The position numbers and the translations under genes were made by a program. Shown piece after piece: positions 39,187 through 47,133 of a DNA stretch of 64,000 bases. This DNA comes from Octadecabacter algicola (lineage in GTDB: Bacteria; Pseudomonadota; Alphaproteobacteria; Rhodobacterales; Rhodobacteraceae). The notes beneath the pieces are model-generated. The model was not told the DNA's origin and did no database searches. It saw only the letters and a program-made list of their open reading frames with translations. The DNA lies in contig NZ_JAKGAR010000004.1 of NCBI RefSeq assembly GCF_021532625.1, positions 124,001 through 188,000 of the forward strand, read 5' to 3'. Position 1 is the stretch's first letter, and every line of letters begins with the position of its first letter.

Positions 39187-40692
39187 ATGAATTTCACGCC
39201 CCACGGAAAACACTTGATCGCTGGCGCTTGGGTTACTGGCGCGCAAACGTTTGCGTCTGAGCCTTCACATGGGCCAAGCCACGATTACTCTGTCGGAACG
39301 CCTGAGTTGGTCGACGCCGCCTGCACTGCAGCCGAGGAAGCCTTCTGGTCATACGGGTATTCGACCCGTCAGGAACGGGCTGAATTCCTGAACGCAATCG
39401 CCGATGAAATCGAAGCGCGTGCTGCCCAAATTACCGAAATCGGGACACAAGAAACCGGTTTACCGACAGCGCGCCTAGAAGGAGAGCGCGGCCGGACGAC
39501 CGGCCAGCTGCGCCTCTTTGCGAGCCACATTCTGGCTGGAGATTACCTTGATCGGCGCCACGACCAAGCCCTGCCTGATCGCGCACCGCTGCCACGTCCC
39601 GACCTCAAAATGGTGCAACGTCCGATCGGGCCTGTCGCCGTCTTTGGGGCGTCCAACTTTCCACTCGCGTTCTCAACGGCGGGTGGGGACACCGCATCTG
39701 CGCTCGCTGCTGGATGTCCTGTCGTTGTCAAAGGGCATAGCGCCCATCCAGGAACGGCTGAGATTATTGCCGAAGCAATTCACGCAGCTATCGCGCGTTG
39801 TGGCGTTAATCCTGGTGTTTTTTCACTCATCCAAGGTGGCAAGCGGGACGTTGGAACGGCATTGGTCCAACATCCATTGATAAATGCAGTTGGCTTTACA
39901 GGCTCTCTAGGCGGTGGTCGCGCCCTGTTCGATCTATGTGCACAGCGCCCTATCCCAATTCCGTTCTTTGGCGAGCTCGGCTCAGTCAATCCAATGTTTT
40001 TGTTACCGGCTGCAGCTGCGAACCGCGGTCGCGAAATCGGAGCTGGATGGGCGGCATCGCTAACAATGGGGGCTGGGCAATTCTGTACAAACCCCGGCAT
40101 TACGATTGTGATCGACAGCCCTGACGCTGATGTATTTGTGGAAGCCGCCACCGAGGGCCTTCAGGTCACGGCAGCACAAACGATGCTGACTGATGGTATA
40201 GCAGATGCATTTCGCCAAGGCCGCGATCGCATTTCGAGCGCGAAAGGCGTGACCGAATTGGTCACTTCGACGTGTGACATGCGAAATGCAACTCCTTATC
40301 TCTACGCCACCACAGGCGAAGAATGGCTTGCAAACGAAGAGCTCGGCGAAGAGGTGTTTGGCCCGCTTGGTTTGGTCGTCCGCGTGAAAGACCATGCAGA
40401 GATGATCCAGATTGCGAAGTCCCTGCAGGGGCAATTGACGTGCACACTTCATATGGATGGGGCGGATACGGCGCTTGCAAAAGACTTGATGCCGATGCTT
40501 GAACGCAAGGCCGGTCGCGTGTTGGCTAACGGTTTTCCGACTGGTGTCGAAGTCTGCGATTCTATGGTGCATGGCGGGCCATACCCTGCGTCTACCAATT
40601 TCGGAGCGACCTCTGTTGGAACCCTCTCGATCCGTAGGTTCGTGCGTCCAGTTTGCTTCCAGAATATGCCAGATGACCTGACGCCTGAATGA
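39187..40692 (+). CDS. NAD(P)-dependent aldehyde dehydrogenase, 2,5-dioxovalerate (alpha-ketoglutaric semialdehyde) type
   Basis: 501 residues. It belongs to the KGSADH branch of aldehyde dehydrogenases: N-terminal HLIAGAWVTGAQTFAS, nucleotide-binding FGASNFPLAFSTAGGDTASALAAGCPVVVKGH, general-base Glu in FFGELGSVNP, nucleophile Cys in GAGQFCTNPG, and the substrate-end block VLANGFPTGVEVCDSMVHGGPYPASTN. This type converts 2,5-dioxopentanoate to 2-oxoglutarate at the end of non-phosphorylative pentose, glucarate/galactarate and hydroxyproline pathways. As the last gene of the operon it suggests the imported compound drains into 2-oxoglutarate. Confidence 0.92.
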   Translation: MNFTPHGKHLIAGAWVTGAQTFASEPSHGPSHDYSVGTPELVDAACTAAEEAFWSYGYSTRQERAEFLNAIADEIEARAAQITEIGTQETGLPTARLEGERGRTTGQLRLFASHILAGDYLDRRHDQALPDRAPLPRPDLKMVQRPIGPVAVFGASNFPLAFSTAGGDTASALAAGCPVVVKGHSAHPGTAEIIAEAIHAAIARCGVNPGVFSLIQGGKRDVGTALVQHPLINAVGFTGSLGGGRALFDLCAQRPIPIPFFGELGSVNPMFLLPAAAANRGREIGAGWAASLTMGAGQFCTNPGITIVIDSPDADVFVEAATEGLQVTAAQTMLTDGIADAFRQGRDRISSAKGVTELVTSTCDMRNATPYLYATTGEEWLANEELGEEVFGPLGLVVRVKDHAEMIQIAKSLQGQLTCTLHMDGADTALAKDLMPMLERKAGRVLANGFPTGVEVCDSMVHGGPYPASTNFGATSVGTLSIRRFVRPVCFQNMPDDLTPE

Positions 40693-40708
40693 AATTGAAG
40701 CAAAACTT

Positions 40709-40740
40709 ATTGAGGGGTTGAGCATTTTCAGCCCCTCAAT
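40709..40740. terminator. Hairpin between convergent aldehyde dehydrogenase and mobile mystery protein A genes
   Basis: ATTGAGGGGTTG at 40709-40720 pairs with CAGCCCCTCAAT at 40729-40740 (one G-U pair) around an 8-base loop. The U tract is weak. It is the likely end of the ABC/RraA/dehydrogenase operon. Confidence 0.75.
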
Positions 40741-40821
40741 AGTTCTAACCGCCACGCAGCACGGCCTATGCGGATTTTGTCTTGGTATTGCTCTAGCAGA
40801 GTGCCGCTTCAAATACTGGTG

Positions 40822-41280
40822 TTAGAGCCCCAAACTATTGCTGTCCCAGAAATCAGACGGCATGTCATGTACTTGCTGAGCCGCCGCGTCATCTAACCAG
40901 TCTTGCTGTTCATCTTTGGACCAATTCGCAAATTCAGGCTCCAGCTTGGCCAGTGCATGGGCTCGCAGCATAGCTTGCTTATGCTTCAACTGTTCTATCG
41001 GCGCATCAGGGACAATTGCATAAACGAATTTCCCACCCATGGCCTGCGCAATTTTTTCCATCTGCTTGAGGGAAACCGCCCCGTCTATCTCACTGCGCTC
41101 AGCTTGATAGACGGCATTTCGGCTTACGCCCTTGCGCCTGGCCACTTGTTCGGCAGACATGCCAAGCGCCAACCGCATCGTCGCTATCCACCCTTTTTCA
41201 GGTTTTTGAACATCGGCGAGCCTGTCGGCACTTCGATCTAAAATTCGGGCCAATCGTCGACGCTGTAAAAAGTCCGGCAT
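40822..41280 (-). CDS. Mobile mystery protein A, XRE-type regulator
   Basis: 152 residues. An N-terminal helical segment is followed by the family signature PEKGWIATMRLALGMSAEQVARRKGVSRNAVYQAERSE (about 27-64), a Cro/CI helix-turn-helix with the GWI lead-in, then VSLKQMEKIAQAMGGKFVYAIVP. These features define mobile mystery protein A, which is normally encoded directly before mobile mystery protein B (a Fic-domain protein), together behaving like a toxin-antitoxin or mobile module. No B gene follows: downstream is only a terminator and the convergent dehydrogenase gene. It is divergent from yqiJ across an AT-rich spacer. An AAGGA site precedes the ATG. Confidence 0.85.
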   Translation of the reverse strand: MPDFLQRRRLARILDRSADRLADVQKPEKGWIATMRLALGMSAEQVARRKGVSRNAVYQAERSEIDGAVSLKQMEKIAQAMGGKFVYAIVPDAPIEQLKHKQAMLRAHALAKLEPEFANWSKDEQQDWLDDAAAQQVHDMPSDFWDSNSLGL

Positions 41281-41353
41281 ATCGCATCCTTAGCACTTTT
41301 CCGTAACTCATTCACCCTATCCTTTAGTTAAAATCCACAGTTGTATCAATTTA

Positions 41354-41415
41354 TTTAGGGTATATTTGAACTTTTTGCACATATATACCTAACATTTTTA
41401 CAATTAATACCTATA
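41354..41415. promoter_or_regulatory. Three ATACC(C)TA-type elements between mmpA and yqiJ
   Basis: The AT-rich 155-bp spacer holds TTTAGGGTATA (41354-41364), TATACCTAA (41384-41392) and AATACCTATA (41406-41415). These are one inverted and two direct copies of the same core at intervals of roughly 20-30 bp. Their place, just ahead of the yqiJ ribosome site (GAAGGAGAG) and upstream of the XRE gene, suits operators of that regulator. This is inference from repetition and position. Confidence 0.5.
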
Positions 41416-41435
41416 TAAATCTCGAAGGAGAGATA

Positions 41436-42122
41436 ATGATCAATGTGTTTTTGGCGCCCGAAGCGCTACCGTTCTCAATTGCGCTCGCAGTCGTGGTTGG
41501 CCTGTTTGTTCTTGAAATTTTGGGTTCACTTCTGGGTGCAACTGTTTTGGGATTGGGTGGTGAAGGGCCCGATATCGACATCGATGCGGACTTTGATTTG
41601 TCCGCCGATATTGATATCGACGCTGCCGACTTGGATATGGATGTTGCAGCGGATATCGGCGATGCGCCGGCGACACCTGCGGGTCTTCTGGGCTGGCTCG
41701 GAGCGCGAGATGTGCCTTTTTTGATCTGGCTCGTATCCTTCCTGACATTGTTCGGCCTGTCGGGTCTGATTGTGCAATCTATCGCGACCAGCGCCATTGG
41801 GGTCCCACTGTTCACTTGGTTAGCTGTTGCAATCTCATTGGTGCCCGCAATCGCGGTCACGCGGATCATCGCGAATTGGGTCGCTCTGATCATGCCAAAG
41901 ACAGAAACCAGCGCCATGCGCACTCGATTTCTGGGCGGTCATCGCGGCACCATTACCCAAGGCACCGCCATGCGTGGCAAACCTGCCGAAGTTAAGATCA
42001 AGGACCGCCATGGCAACATCCACTACCTGCGGGTGGAACCCCTAGACGACGACGGGGTCTTTCCAGAAGGCAGCGATGTCACCTTGATCCGAAAACGCGG
42101 TGACAAGTTTTTTGTCATCTAA
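41436..42122 (+). CDS. yqiJ: YqiJ-like membrane protein with OB-fold domain
   Basis: 228 residues. TM1 is at about 12-40; an extraordinary acidic linker at 46-76 has 13 Asp in 31 residues, nearly alternating with hydrophobics. TM2 and TM3 are at about 95-150. The C-terminal OB-fold domain of the NfeD/YqiJ type is at 160-228 (GHRGTITQGTAMRGKPAEVKIKDRHGN, then SDVTLIRKRGDKFFVI). YqiJ proteins partner with YqiK flotillins, and the two genes are 47 bp apart here. The Asp-rich linker may bind divalent cations; that is speculation. Confidence 0.88.
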   Translation: MINVFLAPEALPFSIALAVVVGLFVLEILGSLLGATVLGLGGEGPDIDIDADFDLSADIDIDAADLDMDVAADIGDAPATPAGLLGWLGARDVPFLIWLVSFLTLFGLSGLIVQSIATSAIGVPLFTWLAVAISLVPAIAVTRIIANWVALIMPKTETSAMRTRFLGGHRGTITQGTAMRGKPAEVKIKDRHGNIHYLRVEPLDDDGVFPEGSDVTLIRKRGDKFFVI

Positions 42123-42169
42123 GCGGGATGGCCCGCAAACATAATTCAAACCCTAATTAGGAGACCATA

Positions 42170-43852
42170 ATGGAATTTACTGAAATTCTTATCATTGCCG
42201 GTGCGATCATCGGACTGCTTATTTTTATCGGCCTAATCATGGCTCGTCTTTACAAACGTGCTACGCGAGAAACCAGCTTGGTGAAAACAGGGTCAGGCGG
42301 CAAAAAGGTCATCATGGACGGGGGCACAATTGTCGTGCCGTTCCTCCATGAAATCGCAAAGGTTAACATGAAGACCCTGCGCCTTGAGGTGTCGCGTGTG
42401 AACGAGCAATCGCTGATCACCAAAGACCGGATGCGTGTTGATGTTGGCGTAGAATTCTACGTCTCGGTCAACGCCACTGAGGACGGGATTTCACGTGCTG
42501 CCCAGACCTTGGGTGACCGCACTTTCCACGTCGAGCAATTGCGCGAGATGATTGAGGGTAAGCTGATTGATGGTCTGCGTGCCGTTGCTGCTCAAATGAC
42601 AATGGACGAGCTTCATGAAAATCGCGCGAGCTTTGTTCAAGAGGTGCAGAACGCTATCTCAGAGGACCTTTTGAAAAACGGGCTTGAGCTTGAAGCCGTG
42701 TCCCTCACGGCCCTCGATCAAACACCCTTCGAGCAGCTTGACGAAAACAACGCATTTAACGCGGTCGGTATGCAAAAGCTGGCAGCCGTCATCGCCACGT
42801 CCCGCAAAGAACGTGCTGAGATTACGGCGGAAGCGGATGTTGCAGTTGCCAAGTCGGAAATGGAAGCCGTGAAAAAGCGCTACGAGATTGACCGCGAACA
42901 AGAAGAGGCTTCGATCTCTCAGGTTCGTGAAATCAAGACTTTGCAGGCCAGCCAAGAAGCTGAGATTGCGCGCAATCAAGAAGCTTCGGATCAGGCCAAG
43001 GAACAGGCCCGCATTGAACGCGAACGTGCAGTCCGCGCATCCGAGATTGAGCGCGAACGCACAATCCGCGAAGCCGAGATCGCCAAAGAGCGTGAGCTTG
43101 AAGTGGCTGATCAAGAACGTCAGATCATCGTCGCACGCAAGTCTGAAGAAGAAAGCCAGGCCCGTGCATCGGCAGACAACGCCCGCGCAGAGGCAAAGAA
43201 AGCATCTGAGGCGATTGAAACGGCTCGCGCTGTTGCCGAAGCAGAGCGTCAAAAGCAAATCGCACTGATCGAGGCCCAGAAAGAAGCGGAACGTATGGCA
43301 ACCGGTGTGCGTCTTGCGGCTGAAGCCGAGAAAGACGCGGCAAGCGACCGCGCTGCTGCCAAACTCGAAGAAGCGCAGGCGGATGCGAACGCGATGACCG
43401 TTCGTGCAGAGGCCAAAAAGACCGACCTGTTGGCGACAGCCGAGGGACAGACCGCGATTGCAAACTCCGAAAACGAGCTGAGCGCCGAAATCGTTGCGAT
43501 GAAAGTCCGCCTTGCAAGCCTTGAGGCCATGCCAAAGATCATTGCGGAGATGGTGAAGCCCGCCGAGAAAATCGACTCGATCAAAATCCATCAGGTAACC
43601 GGTATGGGTCGTGGCATCGGCGAAGGGGGCGGCGACGGTTCAGGTGCGACGGGTACGCCAGTCAATCAAGCGCTGGACTCGGTCCTAGGAATGGCGCTCC
43701 AGATGCCTGCGATGCAAGCTCTTGGTAAGGAACTGGGTATCAGCCTTGAAAACGGCGTCGCCGGCGCGGCTAACGAAATGCTCGACGTAACCGAGCCTGA
43801 GGCCAAGCCCGCGCCAAAAGCGCAGGCTCCTGCTAAAGACACCCCAGCCTAA
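42170..43852 (+). CDS. yqiK: Flotillin family protein (YqiK-like)
   Basis: 560 residues: an N-terminal span (about 5-24), an SPFH/band 7 domain (about 30-210, with KKVIMDGGTIVVPFLHEIAKVNMKTLRLEV), then a long charged Glu/Ala/Arg coiled coil (about 220-440) and a flotillin C-terminal region (MPKIIAEMVKPAEKIDSIKIHQVTG), ending in a Pro/Ala/Lys-rich tail. It forms membrane-associated oligomers organising detergent-resistant domains. It is co-transcribed with yqiJ and followed by a perfect 11-bp hairpin. Confidence 0.93.
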   Translation: MEFTEILIIAGAIIGLLIFIGLIMARLYKRATRETSLVKTGSGGKKVIMDGGTIVVPFLHEIAKVNMKTLRLEVSRVNEQSLITKDRMRVDVGVEFYVSVNATEDGISRAAQTLGDRTFHVEQLREMIEGKLIDGLRAVAAQMTMDELHENRASFVQEVQNAISEDLLKNGLELEAVSLTALDQTPFEQLDENNAFNAVGMQKLAAVIATSRKERAEITAEADVAVAKSEMEAVKKRYEIDREQEEASISQVREIKTLQASQEAEIARNQEASDQAKEQARIERERAVRASEIERERTIREAEIAKERELEVADQERQIIVARKSEEESQARASADNARAEAKKASEAIETARAVAEAERQKQIALIEAQKEAERMATGVRLAAEAEKDAASDRAAAKLEEAQADANAMTVRAEAKKTDLLATAEGQTAIANSENELSAEIVAMKVRLASLEAMPKIIAEMVKPAEKIDSIKIHQVTGMGRGIGEGGGDGSGATGTPVNQALDSVLGMALQMPAMQALGKELGISLENGVAGAANEMLDVTEPEAKPAPKAQAPAKDTPA

Positions 43853-43895
43853 AGTCAGAAGAAGCCTTTGAAGAAGGTTCTGATTGTAAGAATGA

Positions 43896-43928
43896 AATAT
43901 GGGTGGAGCCGCGAGCCCCACCCATATT
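43896..43928 (+). terminator. Hairpin after yqiK
   Basis: AATATGGGTGG at 43896-43906 and CCACCCATATT at 43918-43928 form a perfect 11-bp stem with an 11-base loop. No U tract follows, so it is either a weak terminator or an mRNA 3' stabiliser. Confidence 0.7.
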
Positions 43929-43936
43929 ATCTGCCT

Positions 43937-44062
43937 GCAACTCGGCCTCTCAATCAGCGTTTCACGAAAGGTACCGGACACGGCCTGAACACCTGTCGCC
44001 TCAACGACAAGATCCGCATCAAATAGTTGCTCACGAAGGTCCTCCCAGCTAATTGTTCTCAT
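43937..44062 (-). pseudogene. Possible Rossmann/ThiF-like gene fragment
   Basis: A 42-codon piece reading WEDLREQLFDADLVVEATG and then VQAVSGTFRETLIERP. It has the look of a dinucleotide-binding strand of the ThiF/E1-like or dehydrogenase type (DADLVVEATG). The frame continues past it into the antisense of yqiK without family features, and nothing upstream resembles the rest of such a gene. It is probably a relic, or possibly chance. Confidence 0.35.
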
Positions 44063-44085
44063 AAGGGAAAATAGGGGGGCAGATT

Positions 44086-45087
44086 ATGCAAAGCAGGCAG
44101 CTTGGTCGCGACGGACCAATGATCCACCCGATTGGTTTCGGCGCTATGTCTTTCTCCGACTTTTACGGGGCGACCAACGAGCACGAAAGCCATGCGATCT
44201 TGGACATGGCACTGGACGTCGGCGTCACGCATCTCGACACGTCCAACGTATACGGCATGGGCCGGTCTGAAACGGTCATCGGCAGCTATCTAAAATCCAA
44301 TCCGCATGCGCGCGATCACTTTTGCATCGCGACCAAGGGCGGAATTACGCGGAACCCAAACGGTCCCGGCAATATCTTCAACAATTCTCCTGAACATTTG
44401 CAAACCGAGCTCGACAACAGCTTGAAACGCTTAGGTGTTGAGGCGGTTGATCTTTATTACCTGCATCGTCGCGACGCGAATGTTCCTATCGAAGAGGTGA
44501 CCGAGACGCTTGCCGCTCTCGTTAAATCAGGCAAAGCCAAGGCGATCGGTTTCTCCGAAATCGCGCCCACCACGCTACGCCGCGCCCATGCAGTACATCC
44601 AGTGGCCGCTGTGCAGTCAGAATACTCGCTTTCCACCCGGTCCCCCGAATTGGGCTTGTTGCAAACCTGCGCCGAACTTGGCGTTGCAACGGTTGCTTTC
44701 TCGCCGGTAGGTCGCTCATTGCTGACCGATGCTCCAATTAGCTTCGAGGCCGTGCAAGACCTCCCCTTCCTCAAAAACAATCCGCGCTTTATGACGCCCA
44801 ATTACCACGCCAACCTCGCTGCCACAGCCTCGTTCCGGGGGCTGGCGGCCGACATGAATCTTTCGGCTGCGGGTTTGGCTATCGCATGGGTTCTTGCGCA
44901 GGGTGATCACGTTATCCCTATTCCGGGAACGCGCTCAATCGCGCATTTCGGCGAACTGTTACAAGCCGCCAATCGCGTTTTGACGCCTGATGACCTTCAG
45001 GCGATTGAGGCCACTTTACCAATTGGTTGGGCTCACGGTGACCGTTATTCTGCATCCCAATGGATCGGACCAGAGAAATACTGCTGA
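44086..45087 (+). CDS. Aldo/keto reductase
   Basis: 333 residues, a TIM-barrel NADPH-dependent reductase near the AKR13 group. The tetrad is visible: Asp in HLDTSNVYGMG, Tyr in the same motif (NVYG), Lys in IATKGG and His in DLYYLHRRD. The coenzyme-binding end reads IPIPGTRSIAHFGELLQA. A GGGGGG run 5-10 bases before the ATG serves as ribosome site. The substrate is unknown; it lies 302 bp upstream of the dehydrogenase/aldolase operon on the same strand and could act in the same pathway. Confidence 0.92.
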   Translation: MQSRQLGRDGPMIHPIGFGAMSFSDFYGATNEHESHAILDMALDVGVTHLDTSNVYGMGRSETVIGSYLKSNPHARDHFCIATKGGITRNPNGPGNIFNNSPEHLQTELDNSLKRLGVEAVDLYYLHRRDANVPIEEVTETLAALVKSGKAKAIGFSEIAPTTLRRAHAVHPVAAVQSEYSLSTRSPELGLLQTCAELGVATVAFSPVGRSLLTDAPISFEAVQDLPFLKNNPRFMTPNYHANLAATASFRGLAADMNLSAAGLAIAWVLAQGDHVIPIPGTRSIAHFGELLQAANRVLTPDDLQAIEATLPIGWAHGDRYSASQWIGPEKYC

Positions 45088-45389
45088 GTTCAAACTCCCA
45101 ATATTGAACTAACAGCTGATTTTTTAAGCACCGATACAACTGCACAGATAAAACATCCGATGCCGGCACTCCCGGCCCGCAGCGGACGTTCGCGACCTTG
45201 TCGAAATACTGCGTCGCTGCCCGCCATAGTTCTTGCGTGGGTTTAGCAGTGAAAAGTTGCGCAGTGCTTTTGAGCAAGAAGGACCCTTAAATAATACAGC
45301 CCCAAAGCCCTTGAATTAATTGCTTTATGCCAAATTACCCATGGCTAAAAATCAAACGGAATGAAGCACCGGTTGAAAGATAGAACGAT
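45088..45389. other. Non-coding gap between the aldo/keto reductase and the dehydrogenase operon
   Basis: About 300 bp. It should contain the promoter of the 45390-48243 operon. The centre (45150-45200) is GC-rich with CGGCACTCCCGGCCCGCAGCG, and the flanks are AT-rich. A minus-strand frame crossing it shows no family features. No operator could be picked with confidence. Confidence 0.4.
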
Positions 45390-46358
45390 ATGAGAATGGG
45401 ATTTGTAGGGCTTGGCAATGTTGGCAGCAAGCTCGCGGGCAGTTTGTTGCGCAACGGGTTTGATCTTACCGTTTGTGATCTCAACCCCGAATTGGTGGCC
45501 GCTTTTGTCGCCAAGGGTGCAAAGGCCGCCGACAGTCCAGCGGCGCTTATGCAATCGTGCGACGCTGTCATCACCTGTTTGCCATCCCCACAAGCCTGCG
45601 CAGCCGTCGTCGAGGCAATGTTACCCCATGTTGACGAGACGAAAATCTGGATGGAAATGTCCACGACTGAAGTCTCAGAAGTGAAACGCCTTGCCGCGCT
45701 CGTAACGGAAAAAGGGGGCTCAGCAATCGAATGCCCTGTTTCAGGCGGGTGCCATCGCGCCGATACGGGCAACATCTCGATTTTTGCGGGCTGCGATCGC
45801 GCCACGTTTGAACGGATGCTGCCAACTCTGACGACGCTGGGTCGGCGGGTTCTGCATACCGGTGAAATCGGCTCGGCCTCAACGCTTAAGGTGATGACGA
45901 ATTACTTGGCGACTGCCAATTTGCTGACATGTTGCGAAGCGCTTGTAACCATGAAGGCCGCGGGCATTGATCTGAACACGACCTATGAGGCTATGAAAAT
46001 CAGCTCAGGAACATCCTTCGTTCATGAAACCGAAAGCCAGCTGATCTTGAATGGATCACGCGACGTTTCCTTTACGATGGACCTTGTGAAAAAGGACATT
46101 GGTTTATTTCAAAGCTTGGCCGCGGCTGCAGATGTGCCGCTTGAGATCAGCCCGCTGCTGGTTGAGATCTTTGATGACGGAATTGCCAAGTACGGCGAAC
46201 GTGAGCTGTCCCCCAACATCATCCGCCGCCTCGAAGACGCCACAGGCCTACAGATCACAGCCCCCGGCTTTCCGACAGAGCTGGTAGACGACGAACCAGA
46301 GGAGGCTGGATACGAGGTAATTCCGACTGGCTTGTCGAAACCCGTTTTGGCCAGCTAA
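45390..46358 (+). CDS. 3-hydroxyisobutyrate dehydrogenase-family NAD(P)-dependent oxidoreductase
   Basis: 322 residues; the beta-hydroxyacid dehydrogenase family. The Rossmann motif is MGFVGLGNVGSKLAGSLL, the substrate-binding loop is ECPVSGGCHRADTGNISIFAGC (usual DAPVSGG with Glu-Cys here), and the catalytic Lys is in STLKVMTNYL. The C-terminal helical domain is complete and slightly extended (about 25 extra residues). Relatives include tartronate semialdehyde reductase and L-threonate/D-erythronate dehydrogenases that work with a class II aldolase-like decarboxylase, which is the next gene. An ATG two codons in is an alternative start. Confidence 0.9.
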   Translation: MRMGFVGLGNVGSKLAGSLLRNGFDLTVCDLNPELVAAFVAKGAKAADSPAALMQSCDAVITCLPSPQACAAVVEAMLPHVDETKIWMEMSTTEVSEVKRLAALVTEKGGSAIECPVSGGCHRADTGNISIFAGCDRATFERMLPTLTTLGRRVLHTGEIGSASTLKVMTNYLATANLLTCCEALVTMKAAGIDLNTTYEAMKISSGTSFVHETESQLILNGSRDVSFTMDLVKKDIGLFQSLAAAADVPLEISPLLVEIFDDGIAKYGERELSPNIIRRLEDATGLQITAPGFPTELVDDEPEEAGYEVIPTGLSKPVLAS

Positions 46359-46360
46359 CG

Positions 46361-47104
46361 ATGAGCGGCGCGAACATGGATCACTGGCCCGAACGGACCG
46401 ACCTTGCAGCGACCTTTCAATGGGCTGCGCGTCTGAACATGCACGAAGGGGTCGCAAATCATTTCAGCCTCGCGGTTGACGAGGACGGCACGCAATTTTT
46501 GATCAACCCCAATCAAGTGCATTTTTCGAACATCCGTGCTTCTGATTTGCTACTGTTGGATGCCAATGACCCAGATGTGTTATCCGGCCCCAATGCGCCT
46601 GATCCCACGGCATGGGGTCTGCATGCGTCGATACACCGGCAGTGCCCACATGCACGATGCCTAATGCACACCCACTCGATCTGGGCGACCGTCCTGGCCT
46701 GTCTGGAGGACAGCACCCTCCTTCCGATCGATCAGAATACGGCGACCTTCTTTAATCGCTACGTTGTCGATGACGCCTTTGGCGGACTCGCTTTCGAGGA
46801 CGAAGGCATCCGCTGCGCTAAAATGCTGTCTGACCCTGCCAAGAAGGTCATGGTGATGGGCAACCACGGTGTTCTTGTTGTGGGGGCTTCGGTCGCGGAT
46901 ACATTCAACCGGCTCTATTATTTTGAACGTGCGGCTGAAACATATGTCCGCGCGCTGCAGACCGGTCAAAAATTGCGTGTCCTATCCGATGACATCGCGG
47001 AAAAAACGGCGCGCGAACTTGATGATTACCCCGGGCAGGCCGACGCGCATCTGCGGGAAATACGTATGCGTCTTGATGCAGAAAATAACATCTACGCCCA
47101 ATAA
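46361..47104 (+). CDS. Class II aldolase/adducin family protein
   Basis: 247 residues, starting 2 bp after the dehydrogenase; an ATG 5 codons later is also possible. The zinc-binding HTHSIWATVLA motif, the second ligand region GNHGVLVVG and the N-terminal ARLNMHEGVANHFSLAV all fit the L-fuculose-phosphate aldolase/adducin fold. Without a sugar kinase in the operon it probably acts on a free acid or keto-acid rather than a phosphate, as a retro-aldolase or decarboxylase. Substrate unknown. Confidence 0.9.
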   Translation: MSGANMDHWPERTDLAATFQWAARLNMHEGVANHFSLAVDEDGTQFLINPNQVHFSNIRASDLLLLDANDPDVLSGPNAPDPTAWGLHASIHRQCPHARCLMHTHSIWATVLACLEDSTLLPIDQNTATFFNRYVVDDAFGGLAFEDEGIRCAKMLSDPAKKVMVMGNHGVLVVGASVADTFNRLYYFERAAETYVRALQTGQKLRVLSDDIAEKTARELDDYPGQADAHLREIRMRLDAENNIYAQ

Positions 47105-47133
47105 CCTACACCCCTTCAGAAAAGACGATTGAT

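Noticed and set aside
42659-43591. 310-codon minus-strand frame rich in Phe, Leu and Cys
   Set aside because: Antisense of the flotillin coiled coil; residue bias mirrors Glu/Ala/Lys codons.
45105-45277. Minus-strand frame overlapping the aldo/keto reductase end and the following gap
   Set aside because: No ribosome site, no family features and mostly non-coding composition.
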